From Pseudomonas sp. PB106 (GTDB taxonomy: Bacteria; Pseudomonadota; Gammaproteobacteria; Pseudomonadales; Pseudomonadaceae): 50,620 nt of DNA. Shown here in pieces: positions 41,498-50,118 of the stretch. A program made the position numbers and the translations under genes. The DNA lies in assembly GCF_009764645.1 (NCBI RefSeq), contig NZ_RWIM01000185.1, positions 1 through 50,620 on the forward strand, written 5' to 3'. The notes below the pieces were generated by a model. The model was not told the DNA's origin. It made no database searches and worked only from the letters and a program-made list of their open reading frames with translations. The first letter of the stretch is position 1; every line of letters begins with the position of its first letter.

Positions 41498-42247
41498 TCA
41501 CTGCACCGGCAGGAAATTCAGAAACAACAAACTCTGCGCGTAATTCAAACCAATCCGCCGATAACGCTCATCAAGCATCTGCGTGATCAAATCCAGTCGC
41601 GCAACGATCTTGCCGAACTCGGTGGCGAAACTCAGGTTGGTGCCCTCCTCCGAGATCTCATTGGAAAACAGCAGTGGCTGGCCGGCGGTGTTCTGCCGTT
41701 GCGACAGAATCCACGTGGCTTTTTCGATATTGCGCGCGGCGTTGTGAACGAACGTCGGGTTGATCGCGTCCATCATATAGAAATCGGTGCGATTGCCGTG
41801 GGCGGTGACCAGCATGCTGCCGATTGCGTAGATGAACGCGCCGACACGGTCACCGCGAAATTCCGGGCTCATCGCGTAGCTGAGCGCTGCCAGATCCTTG
41901 CGTCCGCCCAGCACCGGCAGCGGCTGTTGCTGCTCGATGGCCATGCGTACCTGTTTCACCGCCGCATGGATGTTGAGAAAGCCGGACTTGCGCAGCTCGT
42001 CCGGGTTGCGCAAGTACAACTTGCCCTGCAAGCGGTAGAGGCTGTTGAGGTTGTCGCGCATCGCCAGGGTCGCCATGCGGTCGACGCTGGTCTGCAAGAA
42101 TTCCTGCGGCTTGCCGTCACGCATCTGGTTGAAGAAACCGTTGCCGTCCTGATGGCTGCAACCGCTGAACAACAGCGACGACAAACAGACGAGCAACACG
42201 CACGGACGACGAAAGAAAGGGGCAATCAGATGAAAAGCGCTCGGCAT
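41498..42247 (-). CDS. Hypothetical lipoprotein
   Basis: The 249-residue product has a signal with lipobox LLFSGC at about residues 25-30. A soluble, mostly helical domain follows (MRDGKPQEFLQTSVDRMATL ... GAFIYAIGSMLVTAHGNRTD ... NPTFVHNAARNIEKATWIL). I do not recognise the family. The ATG at 42247 is preferred; a GTG six codons earlier has an AGGA-like site and cannot be excluded. The domain has no evident catalytic motif. Confidence 0.75.
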   Translation of the reverse strand: MPSAFHLIAPFFRRPCVLLVCLSSLLFSGCSHQDGNGFFNQMRDGKPQEFLQTSVDRMATLAMRDNLNSLYRLQGKLYLRNPDELRKSGFLNIHAAVKQVRMAIEQQQPLPVLGGRKDLAALSYAMSPEFRGDRVGAFIYAIGSMLVTAHGNRTDFYMMDAINPTFVHNAARNIEKATWILSQRQNTAGQPLLFSNEISEEGTNLSFATEFGKIVARLDLITQMLDERYRRIGLNYAQSLLFLNFLPVQ

Positions 42248-42460
42248 GAATTCTCGATCAGGCACGTTCCTGTGCGGCGGGGGTCACCGCATCCTGGCCA
42301 TGGATAGAGCCGCCGATTGCGAAAAAGTGCAGTGGTGCAGATGACCAGCCGACCTCCGGCACCTTCGCCACAACCAATTAGTCTGTCTTTATGGTTGAAA
42401 TAAACGATTCATCAGCTATAAATTTCCTTCCATAGAACAAATAGCATGACTAGTACCCAT

Positions 42461-42543
42461 GTAGGAGCTGCCGAAGGCTGCGATCTTTTGATCTTGCCTC
42501 TGAAAATCAAAGTCAAAAGATCGCAGCCTTCGGCAGCTCCTAC
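42461..42543. repeat. REP-like inverted repeat, class C variant
   Basis: GTAGGAGCTGCCGAAGGCTG...CGATCTTTTGA pairs with TCAAAAGATCG...CAGCCTTCGGCAGCTCCTAC. It has GAAGG in place of the GCAGG of the copy at 37766, changed on both arms so pairing is kept. It is the one repeat lying between divergent genes, 48 bases before galM. Confidence 0.87.
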
Positions 42544-42591
42544 ACGGCATCGGCGCCATTTTGAAAACAACAACAAGAAGGAAGGTCTACC

Positions 42592-43740
42592 ATGCTGCAA
42601 CCCCGTCACCTGCTCTCCGGCCTCGGACTGTCCCTGATGATCGCCACCCTTTCCGCCAATGCGGCGGGCCTGACCGCTGAACACAAAGCCTTCGGCAAAA
42701 CCAATGACGGTACGCCCGTCGAGCAATACATCCTGCGCAACAGCCACGGTATGCAAGCCACCGTCATCACTTATGGCGCGACCCTGCAATCGCTGAAAGT
42801 CGCTGACAAGCACGGCAAGTTCGACGACGTGGTGCTCGGTTTCGACGATGTGCAGGGCTATCAGAAAGGCACCGCCTACTTTGGCGCGACCATCGGCCGC
42901 TTCGGCAATCGCCTGGCTGACGGGGCGTTCGAACTCGATGGCAAGCGCTATCAAGTGCCGCAGAACGACAAGTCCAACGCGCTGCACGGCGGCACTCAGG
43001 GCTTTGACAAGAAAGTCTGGAAGGCCGAGGAAACCAAGGACAAGGATTCGGTCGGCGTGACCCTGACCTATCTGTCGGCGGATGGCGAAATGGGCTTCCC
43101 CGGCAATCTCACCACTGAAGTGACTTATCGCCTCACTGACAACAACGAACTGCGCATCGATTACAAGGCCAGCACCGACAAGCCAACGGTGCTCAACCTG
43201 ACCAACCACAGCTACTTCAACCTCGCCGGCGCCGGCAATGGCGACATTCTCAAACAGGTCGCCACCCTGCACGCCAGCCATTACACGCCGGTGACGGCCA
43301 AACTGATTCCAACCGGTGAACTGGCGCCCGTGGCCGGCACGCCGATGGATTTCACCCAACCAACGGCGATTGGCACGCACATCAAGGCGGATCACCCGCA
43401 GCTGAAATTCGCTGAACCGAAACAGGGCGGCTTCGATTTCAACTGGGCGCTGGACACCAAGGGCGATATCAAACAAGTCGCCACTGAAGTCAGCGATCCG
43501 CAATCCGGTCGCGTTCTGCAGCTGTTCACCACGGAACCTGGCGTGCAGTTCTACACCAGCAACTTCCTCGACGGCACGGTCAAAGGCAAGGGTGGCAAGG
43601 TGTATCCGCACTGGGGCGCGTTTACCCTCGAGACTCAGCACTATCCGGATTCGCCGAATCAAGCGAATTTCCCAAGCACGCGGCTTGATCCGGGGCAGAG
43701 CTATGCCCACAGCGTAGTACTCAAATTCTCCGCAAAATAA
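42592..43740 (+). CDS. galM: Periplasmic aldose 1-epimerase
   Basis: The 382-residue product has a signal peptide (about 1-24, SANA-A), so it acts in the periplasm, unlike cytoplasmic GalM. It interconverts alpha and beta anomers of aldoses. The conserved His132 (NALHGG) and His206 (NLTNHSYFNL), the latter being the general acid, and Glu347 (LETQHYPDSPNQ), the general base, are all present. AAGGAAGG precedes the ATG. It is monocistronic, so its link to a particular sugar cannot be read from neighbours. Confidence 0.92.
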   Translation: MLQPRHLLSGLGLSLMIATLSANAAGLTAEHKAFGKTNDGTPVEQYILRNSHGMQATVITYGATLQSLKVADKHGKFDDVVLGFDDVQGYQKGTAYFGATIGRFGNRLADGAFELDGKRYQVPQNDKSNALHGGTQGFDKKVWKAEETKDKDSVGVTLTYLSADGEMGFPGNLTTEVTYRLTDNNELRIDYKASTDKPTVLNLTNHSYFNLAGAGNGDILKQVATLHASHYTPVTAKLIPTGELAPVAGTPMDFTQPTAIGTHIKADHPQLKFAEPKQGGFDFNWALDTKGDIKQVATEVSDPQSGRVLQLFTTEPGVQFYTSNFLDGTVKGKGGKVYPHWGAFTLETQHYPDSPNQANFPSTRLDPGQSYAHSVVLKFSAK

Positions 43741-43758
43741 CCCGCCCTCACAGTGCCT

Positions 43759-43870
43759 GATCGTTCCCATGCTCCGCGTGGGAATGCCTCAAGGGACGCT
43801 CCGCGTTCCAGCTCGCGAAGGGACGCGGAGCGTCCCGGGCTGCATTCCCACGCTGAGCGTGGGAACGATC
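43759..43870. repeat. Nested inverted repeat, class D
   Basis: Outer arms GATCGTTCCCATGCTCCGCG...TGGGAATGC and GCATTCCCACGCTGAGCG...TGGGAACGATC enclose a second stem GGGACGCTCCGCGT / ACGCGGAGCGTCCC. Each outer arm is itself a hairpin. A second copy is at 48270-48376. Confidence 0.85.
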
Positions 43871-43972
43871 GAGCTAACGATCAAGCTACGTCTGTTGTGA
43901 AAGCATTCGGAACGATCTGGTCTATCCTGCTGCCCATTTAAAAGTATCGACACTTTCGGATGGGAGGTTTGA

Positions 43973-44794
43973 ATGCGTACCCTTGAATTGGCTGGCGTGC
44001 AGGTTCCGGTGATCGGTCAGGGCACCTGGCGCATGGGCGAAGACCGCTCGGCGCACAAGCGCGAAGTCGCGGCCCTGCGCACCGGGATCGAGCTGGGTAT
44101 GACCCTGATCGACAGCGCCGAAATGTACGCCGAGGGCGGCGCCGAAAGCGTGGTCGGCGAAGCCATCACCGGTTTGCGCGATCAGGTGTTTCTGGTCAGC
44201 AAGGTCTACCCGCACAACGCCAGCCGCAAAGGTATCCCGCAGGCCTGCGAGCGTAGCTTGCGCCGGCTCAACACCGACTACATCGATCTCTATCTGCTGC
44301 ACTGGCGCGGTCAGTACCCGCTGGAGGAAACCGTCGAAGCGTTCGAACGCCTGCGCGAGGACGGCAAGATCGGTCGTTGGGGCGTGTCGAATTTTGATGT
44401 CGACGATCTCGAAGAACTCTCCAGCTCGGTCTGCGCGACCAATCAGGTGCTCTACAACCTCGAAGAACGCGGCATCGAATTCGATCTGTTGCCGTGGTGC
44501 CAGCACCAGCGCATGCCGCTGATGGCTTACTGCCCGATCGGTCAGGGCGGCGCCATGCTTGCCGAACCGGTGCTGAAAGACATTGCCGCTCGTCACGGCG
44601 TGACCCCGGCACAGGTTTCGCTGGCGTGGATTCTGCGTCAGGATGGCGTGATTGCGATTCCCAAGGCTGTGCGACCCGAGCACGTGCAACTCAATGCACA
44701 AGCGGCGCAGCTGCAACTGGAGGCAGGGGATCTGGCGGCGCTGGACCACGTGTTTCAAGCGCCACAACGCAAGCAGCGGCTGGCCATGGTCTGA
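43973..44794 (+). CDS. Aldo/keto reductase
   Basis: This 273-residue NADPH-dependent TIM-barrel oxidoreductase carries the catalytic tetrad Asp47, Tyr52, Lys77 and His110 (LIDSAEMYAEG, LVSKVYP, LLHWRG). AIPKAVRPEHVQLN near the C-terminus is the cofactor-binding part. The substrate is unknown; the sequence is of the general YeaE/DkgA-like type. GGGAGG lies six bases before the ATG. DUF1810 follows closely (26 bases) and may be cotranscribed. Confidence 0.92.
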   Translation: MRTLELAGVQVPVIGQGTWRMGEDRSAHKREVAALRTGIELGMTLIDSAEMYAEGGAESVVGEAITGLRDQVFLVSKVYPHNASRKGIPQACERSLRRLNTDYIDLYLLHWRGQYPLEETVEAFERLREDGKIGRWGVSNFDVDDLEELSSSVCATNQVLYNLEERGIEFDLLPWCQHQRMPLMAYCPIGQGGAMLAEPVLKDIAARHGVTPAQVSLAWILRQDGVIAIPKAVRPEHVQLNAQAAQLQLEAGDLAALDHVFQAPQRKQRLAMV

Positions 44795-44820
44795 GCCGCT
44801 GCCGACTGGCGGGCTTGGTT

Positions 44821-45291
44821 ATGAGAAGCACTGATCAGCACGACCCGTTCAACCTGCAACGCTTTGTTCAGGCCCAGGAACCGGTGTTCGAGCGCGTGCA
44901 ACGCGAACTCGACGAAGGCCGCAAACGCAGCCACTGGATGTGGTTTGTCTTTCCGCAGTTCGCGGGCCTGGGCGGCAGTGAAATGTCCCGGCGCTTCGCC
45001 ATCGGTTCAGCCGAGGAAGCCCGGGCTTATCTGGAGCATGAACTGCTCGGCGCGCGGCTGCGGATCTGCACGCAGTTGGTGCTGAACGTGCAGCAGCGCT
45101 CGATTGCGCAGATTTTCGGCCACCCCGATGACCTGAAATTCCATTCCTCGATGACCCTGTTCGCGCAGTTTGGCGCTGAGGACAGCCTGTTCAACCAGGC
45201 ATTGGAGCGCTACTTCCACGGCATCCTCGATGAATGGACGCTGCAATTGCTCGACTCAAAACAGGCCCAGTTGCCCACCGATCAGGGTTGA
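44821..45291 (+). CDS. DUF1810 family protein
   Basis: The 156-residue soluble protein has the family pattern DPFNLQRFVQAQEPVFERV, RSHWMWFVFPQFAGLGGSEM and FHSSMTLFAQFG. The ATG at 44821 gives the expected length. It is a compact alpha-helical domain whose function is not established. Its last 36 bases overlap the 3' end of the convergent polB gene. Confidence 0.9.
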   Translation: MRSTDQHDPFNLQRFVQAQEPVFERVQRELDEGRKRSHWMWFVFPQFAGLGGSEMSRRFAIGSAEEARAYLEHELLGARLRICTQLVLNVQQRSIAQIFGHPDDLKFHSSMTLFAQFGAEDSLFNQALERYFHGILDEWTLQLLDSKQAQLPTDQG

Positions 45292-47619
45292 AAAATCGTC
45301 GTCGACAAACGGCAGAATCGCGTCCGCCACCGGTTGCAGTTGCCGGGTGATGTAGTGGTCGTAGTCGATGGCGGCGCGGCGCACTTCCAGCGGCTCGGGG
45401 CCGGCCAAGGTGATCACGTAACTGATCCAGCCGCCGTTCTGATATTGCCGTGGGCGGCCGTGTTGCGCGTTGTAGTCGTCGGCCAGACGCGCCGCGCGTA
45501 CATGCGGCGGCACGTTGCGTTCGTAGTCGTCGAGGGTGCGGCGCAGGCGCTTGCGGTAGACCAGCCGATCATCGAATTCCCCGGCGAGGGTTTTGCGCAC
45601 GTAGTCACGCACGTAATCCTGATACGGCTTGCGCTGAAAGATTCGCTCGTACAGTTCCTGCTGAAACTGCCGGGCCAGCAGCGACCAGTCGGTGCGCACG
45701 GTTTCCAGGCCTTTGTAGACCATTTCATCGCTGCCGTCGGCACGGGTCACGAGGCCCGCGTAGCGCTTCTTGCTGCCCTCCTCCGCGCCGCGAATGGTCG
45801 GCATCAGGAAACGTTTGTAGTGAATTTCGAATTGCAGCTCGAGGGCGCTTTCCAGGCCGTATTCCTCGCGCACATGCTCGCGCCACCAATCGTTGACGTG
45901 CTTGACCAGCGCATGGCCAATGTTCGCCGCCTCTTCCTGCCCGTGCGGACGGCGCAGCCAGACGAACGTCGAGTCGGTGTCGCCGTAGATCACCGCGTGG
46001 CCCTGCTCCTCGATCAGCTTGCGCGTGCGCAGCATGATTTCGTGACCGCGCAGGGTGATCGATGAGGCCAGCCGTGTATCGAAGAAGCGGCAACCGCTGG
46101 AGCCGAGTACGCCATAGAAGGCGTTCATGATGATTTTCAGCGCTTGCGACAACGGCGCGTTGTGCTCGCGTTTGGCGGTCTCGCGGCCCTCGGCGACCCG
46201 TGAAACGATTGACGGCAGGCAATGGCGGTTGCGTGAGAAGCGTGCGCCACGGAATCCCGGCACCGAATCGGTGTCGTCCGGGTGCTGCAAGCCTTCGATC
46301 AACCCGACCGGGTCGATCAGGAACGTGCGAATGATCGACGGATACAGGCTCTTGTAATCAAGTACCAGCACCGATTCGTAGAGGCCCGGTTGGGAGTCCA
46401 TGACGAAACCGCCGGGACTGGCCTGCGGCGGATTGGTGCCGAGGTTTGGCGCGACGAAACCTTGTCGGTGCATCAACGGCATATACAAATGCGTGAACGC
46501 CGCCACCGAGCCGCCGCTGCGGTCCGCCGGCAAACCGGTGACGCTGGCGCGCTCAAGCAAAAACGTCAGCAGTTCGGTCTTGGCGAAGATCCGCGTAACC
46601 AGTTCGCAGTCCTTGAGGTTGTACTTGGCCAGCGCCGGTTTGTCCTCGGCGAACATGCGGTTGATCTCGTCCATGCGCTGGTACGGGTTGTCGATGGCTT
46701 TGCCTTCGCCGAGCAGGGTTTGCGCGACGTTTTCCAGACTGAACGACGGAAAACTCCAGGTCGCCGAACGCAGGGATTCGATGCCGTCGATGATCAGCCG
46801 CCCCGCCGCCGAAGCGAAGTAGTGATTGCGGCTGCCGTGCTCGCGCCACTGCATCTCTTCGCCGCCACGGCCGATTTTCAGCGGCACGCCGAGGCGCCGG
46901 GCGTGTTCATGAAGGATGCGCAAATCGAACTGCACGACGTTCCAGCCGATGATCGCGTCGGGGTCGTGCTGTGCGAACCAGTCGTTGAGTTTCTTCAGAA
47001 TCAACGTGCGCGAGCCGCAGTATTCGAGGTCGAAGTCGACGATGCTGGCGTCGCCGTTCGGCGCACCGAGCATGTACACCTGACGCTGACCGCAGCCTTC
47101 CAGGGCAATCGAATACAGCTCGCCGGTTTCGGTGGTTTCGATGTCCAGCGAGACCAGCCGCAGCGTGGGTCGGTAATTCGGCGCCGGTTTCAGGTGGGCG
47201 TTGAGCAACACGCCTTCGGCATCGGCAGTGCCGCTGAAAAACACCGGGGCGGTGATGAAACGCTCCATCAGGTAGCGTTCCGGCGGGCGCACGTCGGCCT
47301 CGTAGACGTCGACACCGTTGCGGTTGAGCGCGGTTTCCAGGCGCATCAACTGACCGTGTTGCTGGCAATACAGACCCAGCACCGGGCGATGCTGGAAATC
47401 CTGCAACTCCAATGGCCGCAGTTCGACGTTCTTTTCGTCGTGCAGCAGGCGTTCGGCGACGGCGCGCTGTTCGGCGGGGATAAACGCCACCGACGGTTGG
47501 TGCGGCAAGCGCACACGGCGCGGCCCGGCGTCGGTCGCCAGCCAGAACTCGACTTCGGTGCCGGCAGCGGTATCACGCCAATGCCGGGTCAGGACGAAGC
47601 CCTGCGGTAAATCCACCAC
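45256..47619 (-). CDS. polB: DNA polymerase II (family B)
   Basis: The product is 787 residues, the usual bacterial length. The 3'-5' exonuclease motifs are DIE at 159-161, Asp232 (WNVVQFD) and Y333xxxD337. The polymerase motifs are DYKSLYPS at 421-428, KIIMNAFYGVLGS near 495 and YGDTDS at 545-550. The last five residues QLGLF form a beta-clamp binding motif. Pol II takes part in damage tolerance and replication restart. The start is a GTG (47619, or the next codon), with GAGG upstream. I see no LexA box before it. Confidence 0.96.
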   Translation of the reverse strand: MVDLPQGFVLTRHWRDTAAGTEVEFWLATDAGPRRVRLPHQPSVAFIPAEQRAVAERLLHDEKNVELRPLELQDFQHRPVLGLYCQQHGQLMRLETALNRNGVDVYEADVRPPERYLMERFITAPVFFSGTADAEGVLLNAHLKPAPNYRPTLRLVSLDIETTETGELYSIALEGCGQRQVYMLGAPNGDASIVDFDLEYCGSRTLILKKLNDWFAQHDPDAIIGWNVVQFDLRILHEHARRLGVPLKIGRGGEEMQWREHGSRNHYFASAAGRLIIDGIESLRSATWSFPSFSLENVAQTLLGEGKAIDNPYQRMDEINRMFAEDKPALAKYNLKDCELVTRIFAKTELLTFLLERASVTGLPADRSGGSVAAFTHLYMPLMHRQGFVAPNLGTNPPQASPGGFVMDSQPGLYESVLVLDYKSLYPSIIRTFLIDPVGLIEGLQHPDDTDSVPGFRGARFSRNRHCLPSIVSRVAEGRETAKREHNAPLSQALKIIMNAFYGVLGSSGCRFFDTRLASSITLRGHEIMLRTRKLIEEQGHAVIYGDTDSTFVWLRRPHGQEEAANIGHALVKHVNDWWREHVREEYGLESALELQFEIHYKRFLMPTIRGAEEGSKKRYAGLVTRADGSDEMVYKGLETVRTDWSLLARQFQQELYERIFQRKPYQDYVRDYVRKTLAGEFDDRLVYRKRLRRTLDDYERNVPPHVRAARLADDYNAQHGRPRQYQNGGWISYVITLAGPEPLEVRRAAIDYDHYITRQLQPVADAILPFVDDDFSTLIGGQLGLF

Positions 47620-47814
47620 TGCAACCTCGGAAATTGAAACAGGGAGGCATTCTACGCGGCATTACCCGGGATGACGCTGGCGATAAATCGCATCCAGCCG
47701 TGGAAAAACCCGGCAAATGACGTTTTTTGCGTGTTATCTGCCGCTTTGCCACCTTGCCCTGCGCGCTTGCGTCTACGATGCTTGGATAACAACGACAACA
47801 CCTGAGTAACCGCC

Positions 47815-48255
47815 ATGAAGACCGTCGCCCAACTGCTCAAGCTCAAAGATCAGAAAAATCAGGAAGTGCACCAGATCAAGCCTGATCACATGGTGATCGA
47901 AGCGCTGATGAAGATGGCCGAGAAAAACGTCGGCGCCTTGCTGGTGGTCGAAGACGAGCAAGTGGTCGGCATCATCAGCGAACGCGATTACGCACGCAAA
48001 CTGGTGCTGCATGGTCGTTCATCGGTCGGCACCCCGGTGCGCGACATCATGGTGTCGAACGTGATCACCGTGGACACCCATCAAACCGTCGACACTTGCC
48101 TGGGCATCATGTCCGACAAACGCCTGCGTCACTTGCCGGTGGTAGAGAACGGCAAGTTGATCGGCTTGCTGTCGATTGGTGACCTGGTCAAGGAAGCGAT
48201 TGCCGAACAGGCCGAACTGATCAAACAGTTGGAGCAGTACATTCGCGGGGAGTAA
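47815..48255 (+). CDS. CBS-domain pair protein
   Basis: The 146-residue cytoplasmic protein is built of two tandem CBS domains (about 15-65 and 78-130). These usually bind adenine nucleotides as an energy sensor. Features include VGALLVVEDEQVVGIISERD, then IMVSNVITVDTHQTVDTCLG and RHLPVVENGKLIGLLSIGDL. A short helical tail follows. It has no fused enzyme. Role and partner are unknown. Confidence 0.9.
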   Translation: MKTVAQLLKLKDQKNQEVHQIKPDHMVIEALMKMAEKNVGALLVVEDEQVVGIISERDYARKLVLHGRSSVGTPVRDIMVSNVITVDTHQTVDTCLGIMSDKRLRHLPVVENGKLIGLLSIGDLVKEAIAEQAELIKQLEQYIRGE

Positions 48256-48269
48256 CTCCCCCTCCCTGT

Positions 48270-48376
48270 GATCGTTCCCACGCTCCGCGTGGGAATGCCT
48301 CCTGTGACGCTCTGCGTCACGCGTTGGGACGCAGAGCGTCCCGGGCTGCGTTACCACGCAGAGCGTGGGAACCATC
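48270..48376. repeat. Nested inverted repeat, class D
   Basis: GATCGTTCCCACGCTCCGCG...TGGGAATGC pairs with GCGTTACCACGCAGAGCG...TGGGAACCATC, with a few mismatches. It encloses GACGCTCTGCGTC and GACGCAGAGCGTC hairpins. It lies between the convergent CBS and GST genes and corresponds to 43759-43870. Confidence 0.83.
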
Positions 48377-48383
48377 ATCTCAG

Positions 48384-49007
48384 TCAGGACGGCCAATGCC
48401 GGGCGAAGACCGGCGCCAGCACCGGGTGTCGGTCAATGCGCTGCAACCACGCATAAAACCCCGGCCGACTCTGGCGCAAATGCTCCCGACTCCCCGCCCA
48501 ACGCGTCACCACCGCCGCCAGCACATCCAGCGCGCCCGGCGTTTCGTCATCCAGATACAACTCGGCGGAAAACTGGTCGGCGAACACCTCCCAACTCCAG
48601 TGCAATCGCTCACGGGCGCCAGCCATCAGGTTCTGCCGCGACGCTTCGTCGGGCATCACCAGCCAGCGCTCGGGATAATCGATGACGCCGACCGCCGTGT
48701 AGCAATTGCTGACGATATAGACCATGCCGCGAATGGCCTGATCGCGGTCGGCCGCCTCAATCGGCAACAGCTGCGACTGCGGAAACGTCAGGCCAAGATG
48801 AATCAGAATCGCCGCGCTTTCGGTCAACGCACTGCCGTCGGGCAGTTGCAACGTCGGTATCTGCTTCAGCGGATTGAGTTTGGCCAACGCTTCGGCGGCC
48901 TCGGCGCTGGCTTCGATATCAATGAAGCGGTAGGCGATCTGGCACAGCTCCAGCGCCGCTTCAATCGCGGCTGCGCCCGAATTTCTGTGCCCGTAGAGCT
49001 GGTACAT
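48384..49007 (-). CDS. Glutathione S-transferase family protein
   Basis: The 207-residue cytoplasmic protein has an N-terminal thioredoxin-fold domain (MYQLYGHRNSGAAAIEAALE, then PLKQIPTLQLPDGSALTESA, with the cis-Pro and the E-S pair for glutathione). An all-helical C-terminal domain follows. The likely activating residue is Ser10 or Tyr5. The substrate is unknown. Confidence 0.9.
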   Translation of the reverse strand: MYQLYGHRNSGAAAIEAALELCQIAYRFIDIEASAEAAEALAKLNPLKQIPTLQLPDGSALTESAAILIHLGLTFPQSQLLPIEAADRDQAIRGMVYIVSNCYTAVGVIDYPERWLVMPDEASRQNLMAGARERLHWSWEVFADQFSAELYLDDETPGALDVLAAVVTRWAGSREHLRQSRPGFYAWLQRIDRHPVLAPVFARHWPS

Positions 49008-49260
49008 AGCCGATCCCCCGAATTAAGCCTCTGCCAAGGGTAGATGGCGGCAGGCCCGGTGTAGAAAAATTGTGCATGTGTATCGGTTTTGGCACGTTTT
49101 TCCCATGCAATCGCGACTTGCGAATTCAAACCTCGCAAAACAGCGCTGATGGTGCCCATCCCGCACCAAGAGCAATCATCGAACGCTATCCGCGTTCTTG
49201 TAAGGTGCGATACCGAACCAAAAGTTCGTGTGTCCGAGCTGGCAACAAGGAGTTCACCGC

Positions 49261-49368
49261 GTGAATCTTCAAACGCTTTGCCGCATCACCCTCTCTTCGT
49301 TTATTCGTGCACAACGCCGCGTTCATCTGAACAGTCCCGGCGGCCTTTGCACTTACTTTATTACCTGA
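49261..49368 (+). CDS. Candidate small protein, 35 residues
   Basis: A GTG start with AAGGAG eight bases upstream opens a frame beginning (M)NLQTLCRITLSSFIRAQRR and ending GGLCTYFIT before a TGA. It is basic with no clear membrane helix. Only the ribosome binding site and start speak for it. It could be chance or a remnant. Confidence 0.25.
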   Translation: MNLQTLCRITLSSFIRAQRRVHLNSPGGLCTYFIT

Positions 49369-50118
49369 CGCCACAATCGCACGCTGCATTCGGCAATGAG
49401 TCATTCGCCGATGGCGGCATGCTATTTATTTTTTAAATATGACTCGAACAGTTATTGCGCAAACGGCGTATTAATTGGACGGCAGTGAGATTGTCGAACA
49501 ATAACTTTCGGCCTATTGGCAAGTGCACCAAAACTGTTCCACTGAATTGAATCACTCAACACTTCAACATCGGTTTCATTTAAACAACAACAAGGAACAT
49601 ACCCCGTGACCCGCTAAAACATTGGCCCGCACCAATTCAGTCCGCCGCGCACCAGCAAGTGCCGTGGCCGCCAGCCAAGCAGCCGCTCTATCCCGCCGAT
49701 CAGCCGGATATCGCGCTCAGCCTGACTCGCCTGTAAAAAAGCTCCGCCAACCGGAGTTGCGGCAATCTGCGCCCCGGTGAAAAACTGCACCAATGGCAAA
49801 ACTTATATAAATGCGACATGCGTAACACTGGTGAAATAACAGTTCTACATTTCGGCAACGTTTGGCACAGCGGTTGCTATGTGTAACAGCCATGAGACAC
49901 CAGAAACGGTCTCCCTTAATAAAAGAACAACCGGGGAATGGGTAATGAACACACGAAGTCGATGGCGCTGAGCCAGTAAGTTTGCACAAGCCTTGTTAAA
50001 GGGATAGATCAACTATCGGCTTCTGCACACCCATAAGAAAGTTGTAATCACCCACTCGAACATGGCGCACATGTTCGGACGGCACCTTATTGCCCTTCAT
50101 CAACCCGAGGGAGCTTTA
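49369..50118. other. Gene-poor stretch before tonB
   Basis: No gene with convincing features was found on either strand. It is locally AT-rich compared with its surroundings, for example around 49420-49620. It contains a GGAA-preceded mini frame GTG ACC CGC TAA at 49606-49617. A frame one base off continues as a 40-codon Pro/Gln-rich stretch to a stop at 49734-49736. The last part must hold the tonB promoter. Confidence 0.5.
50057..50077. promoter_or_regulatory. Dyad upstream of tonB
   Basis: CGAACATG and CATGTTCG form perfect eight-base arms around GCGCA, ending 41 bases before the tonB start. It could be an operator for an unidentified regulator or an RNA hairpin. It does not resemble a Fur box. 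Confidence 0.4.

Noticed and set aside
47620..47720. LexA box controlling polB
   Set aside because: CTGGCGATAAATCGCATCCAG has CTG and CAG with 15 bases between them; the LexA site needs 10, and no other match was seen.
4806..48376. Dispersed repeats as a CRISPR array
   Set aside because: The repeats are inverted pairs kilobases apart without regular direct spacing, and there are no cas genes.
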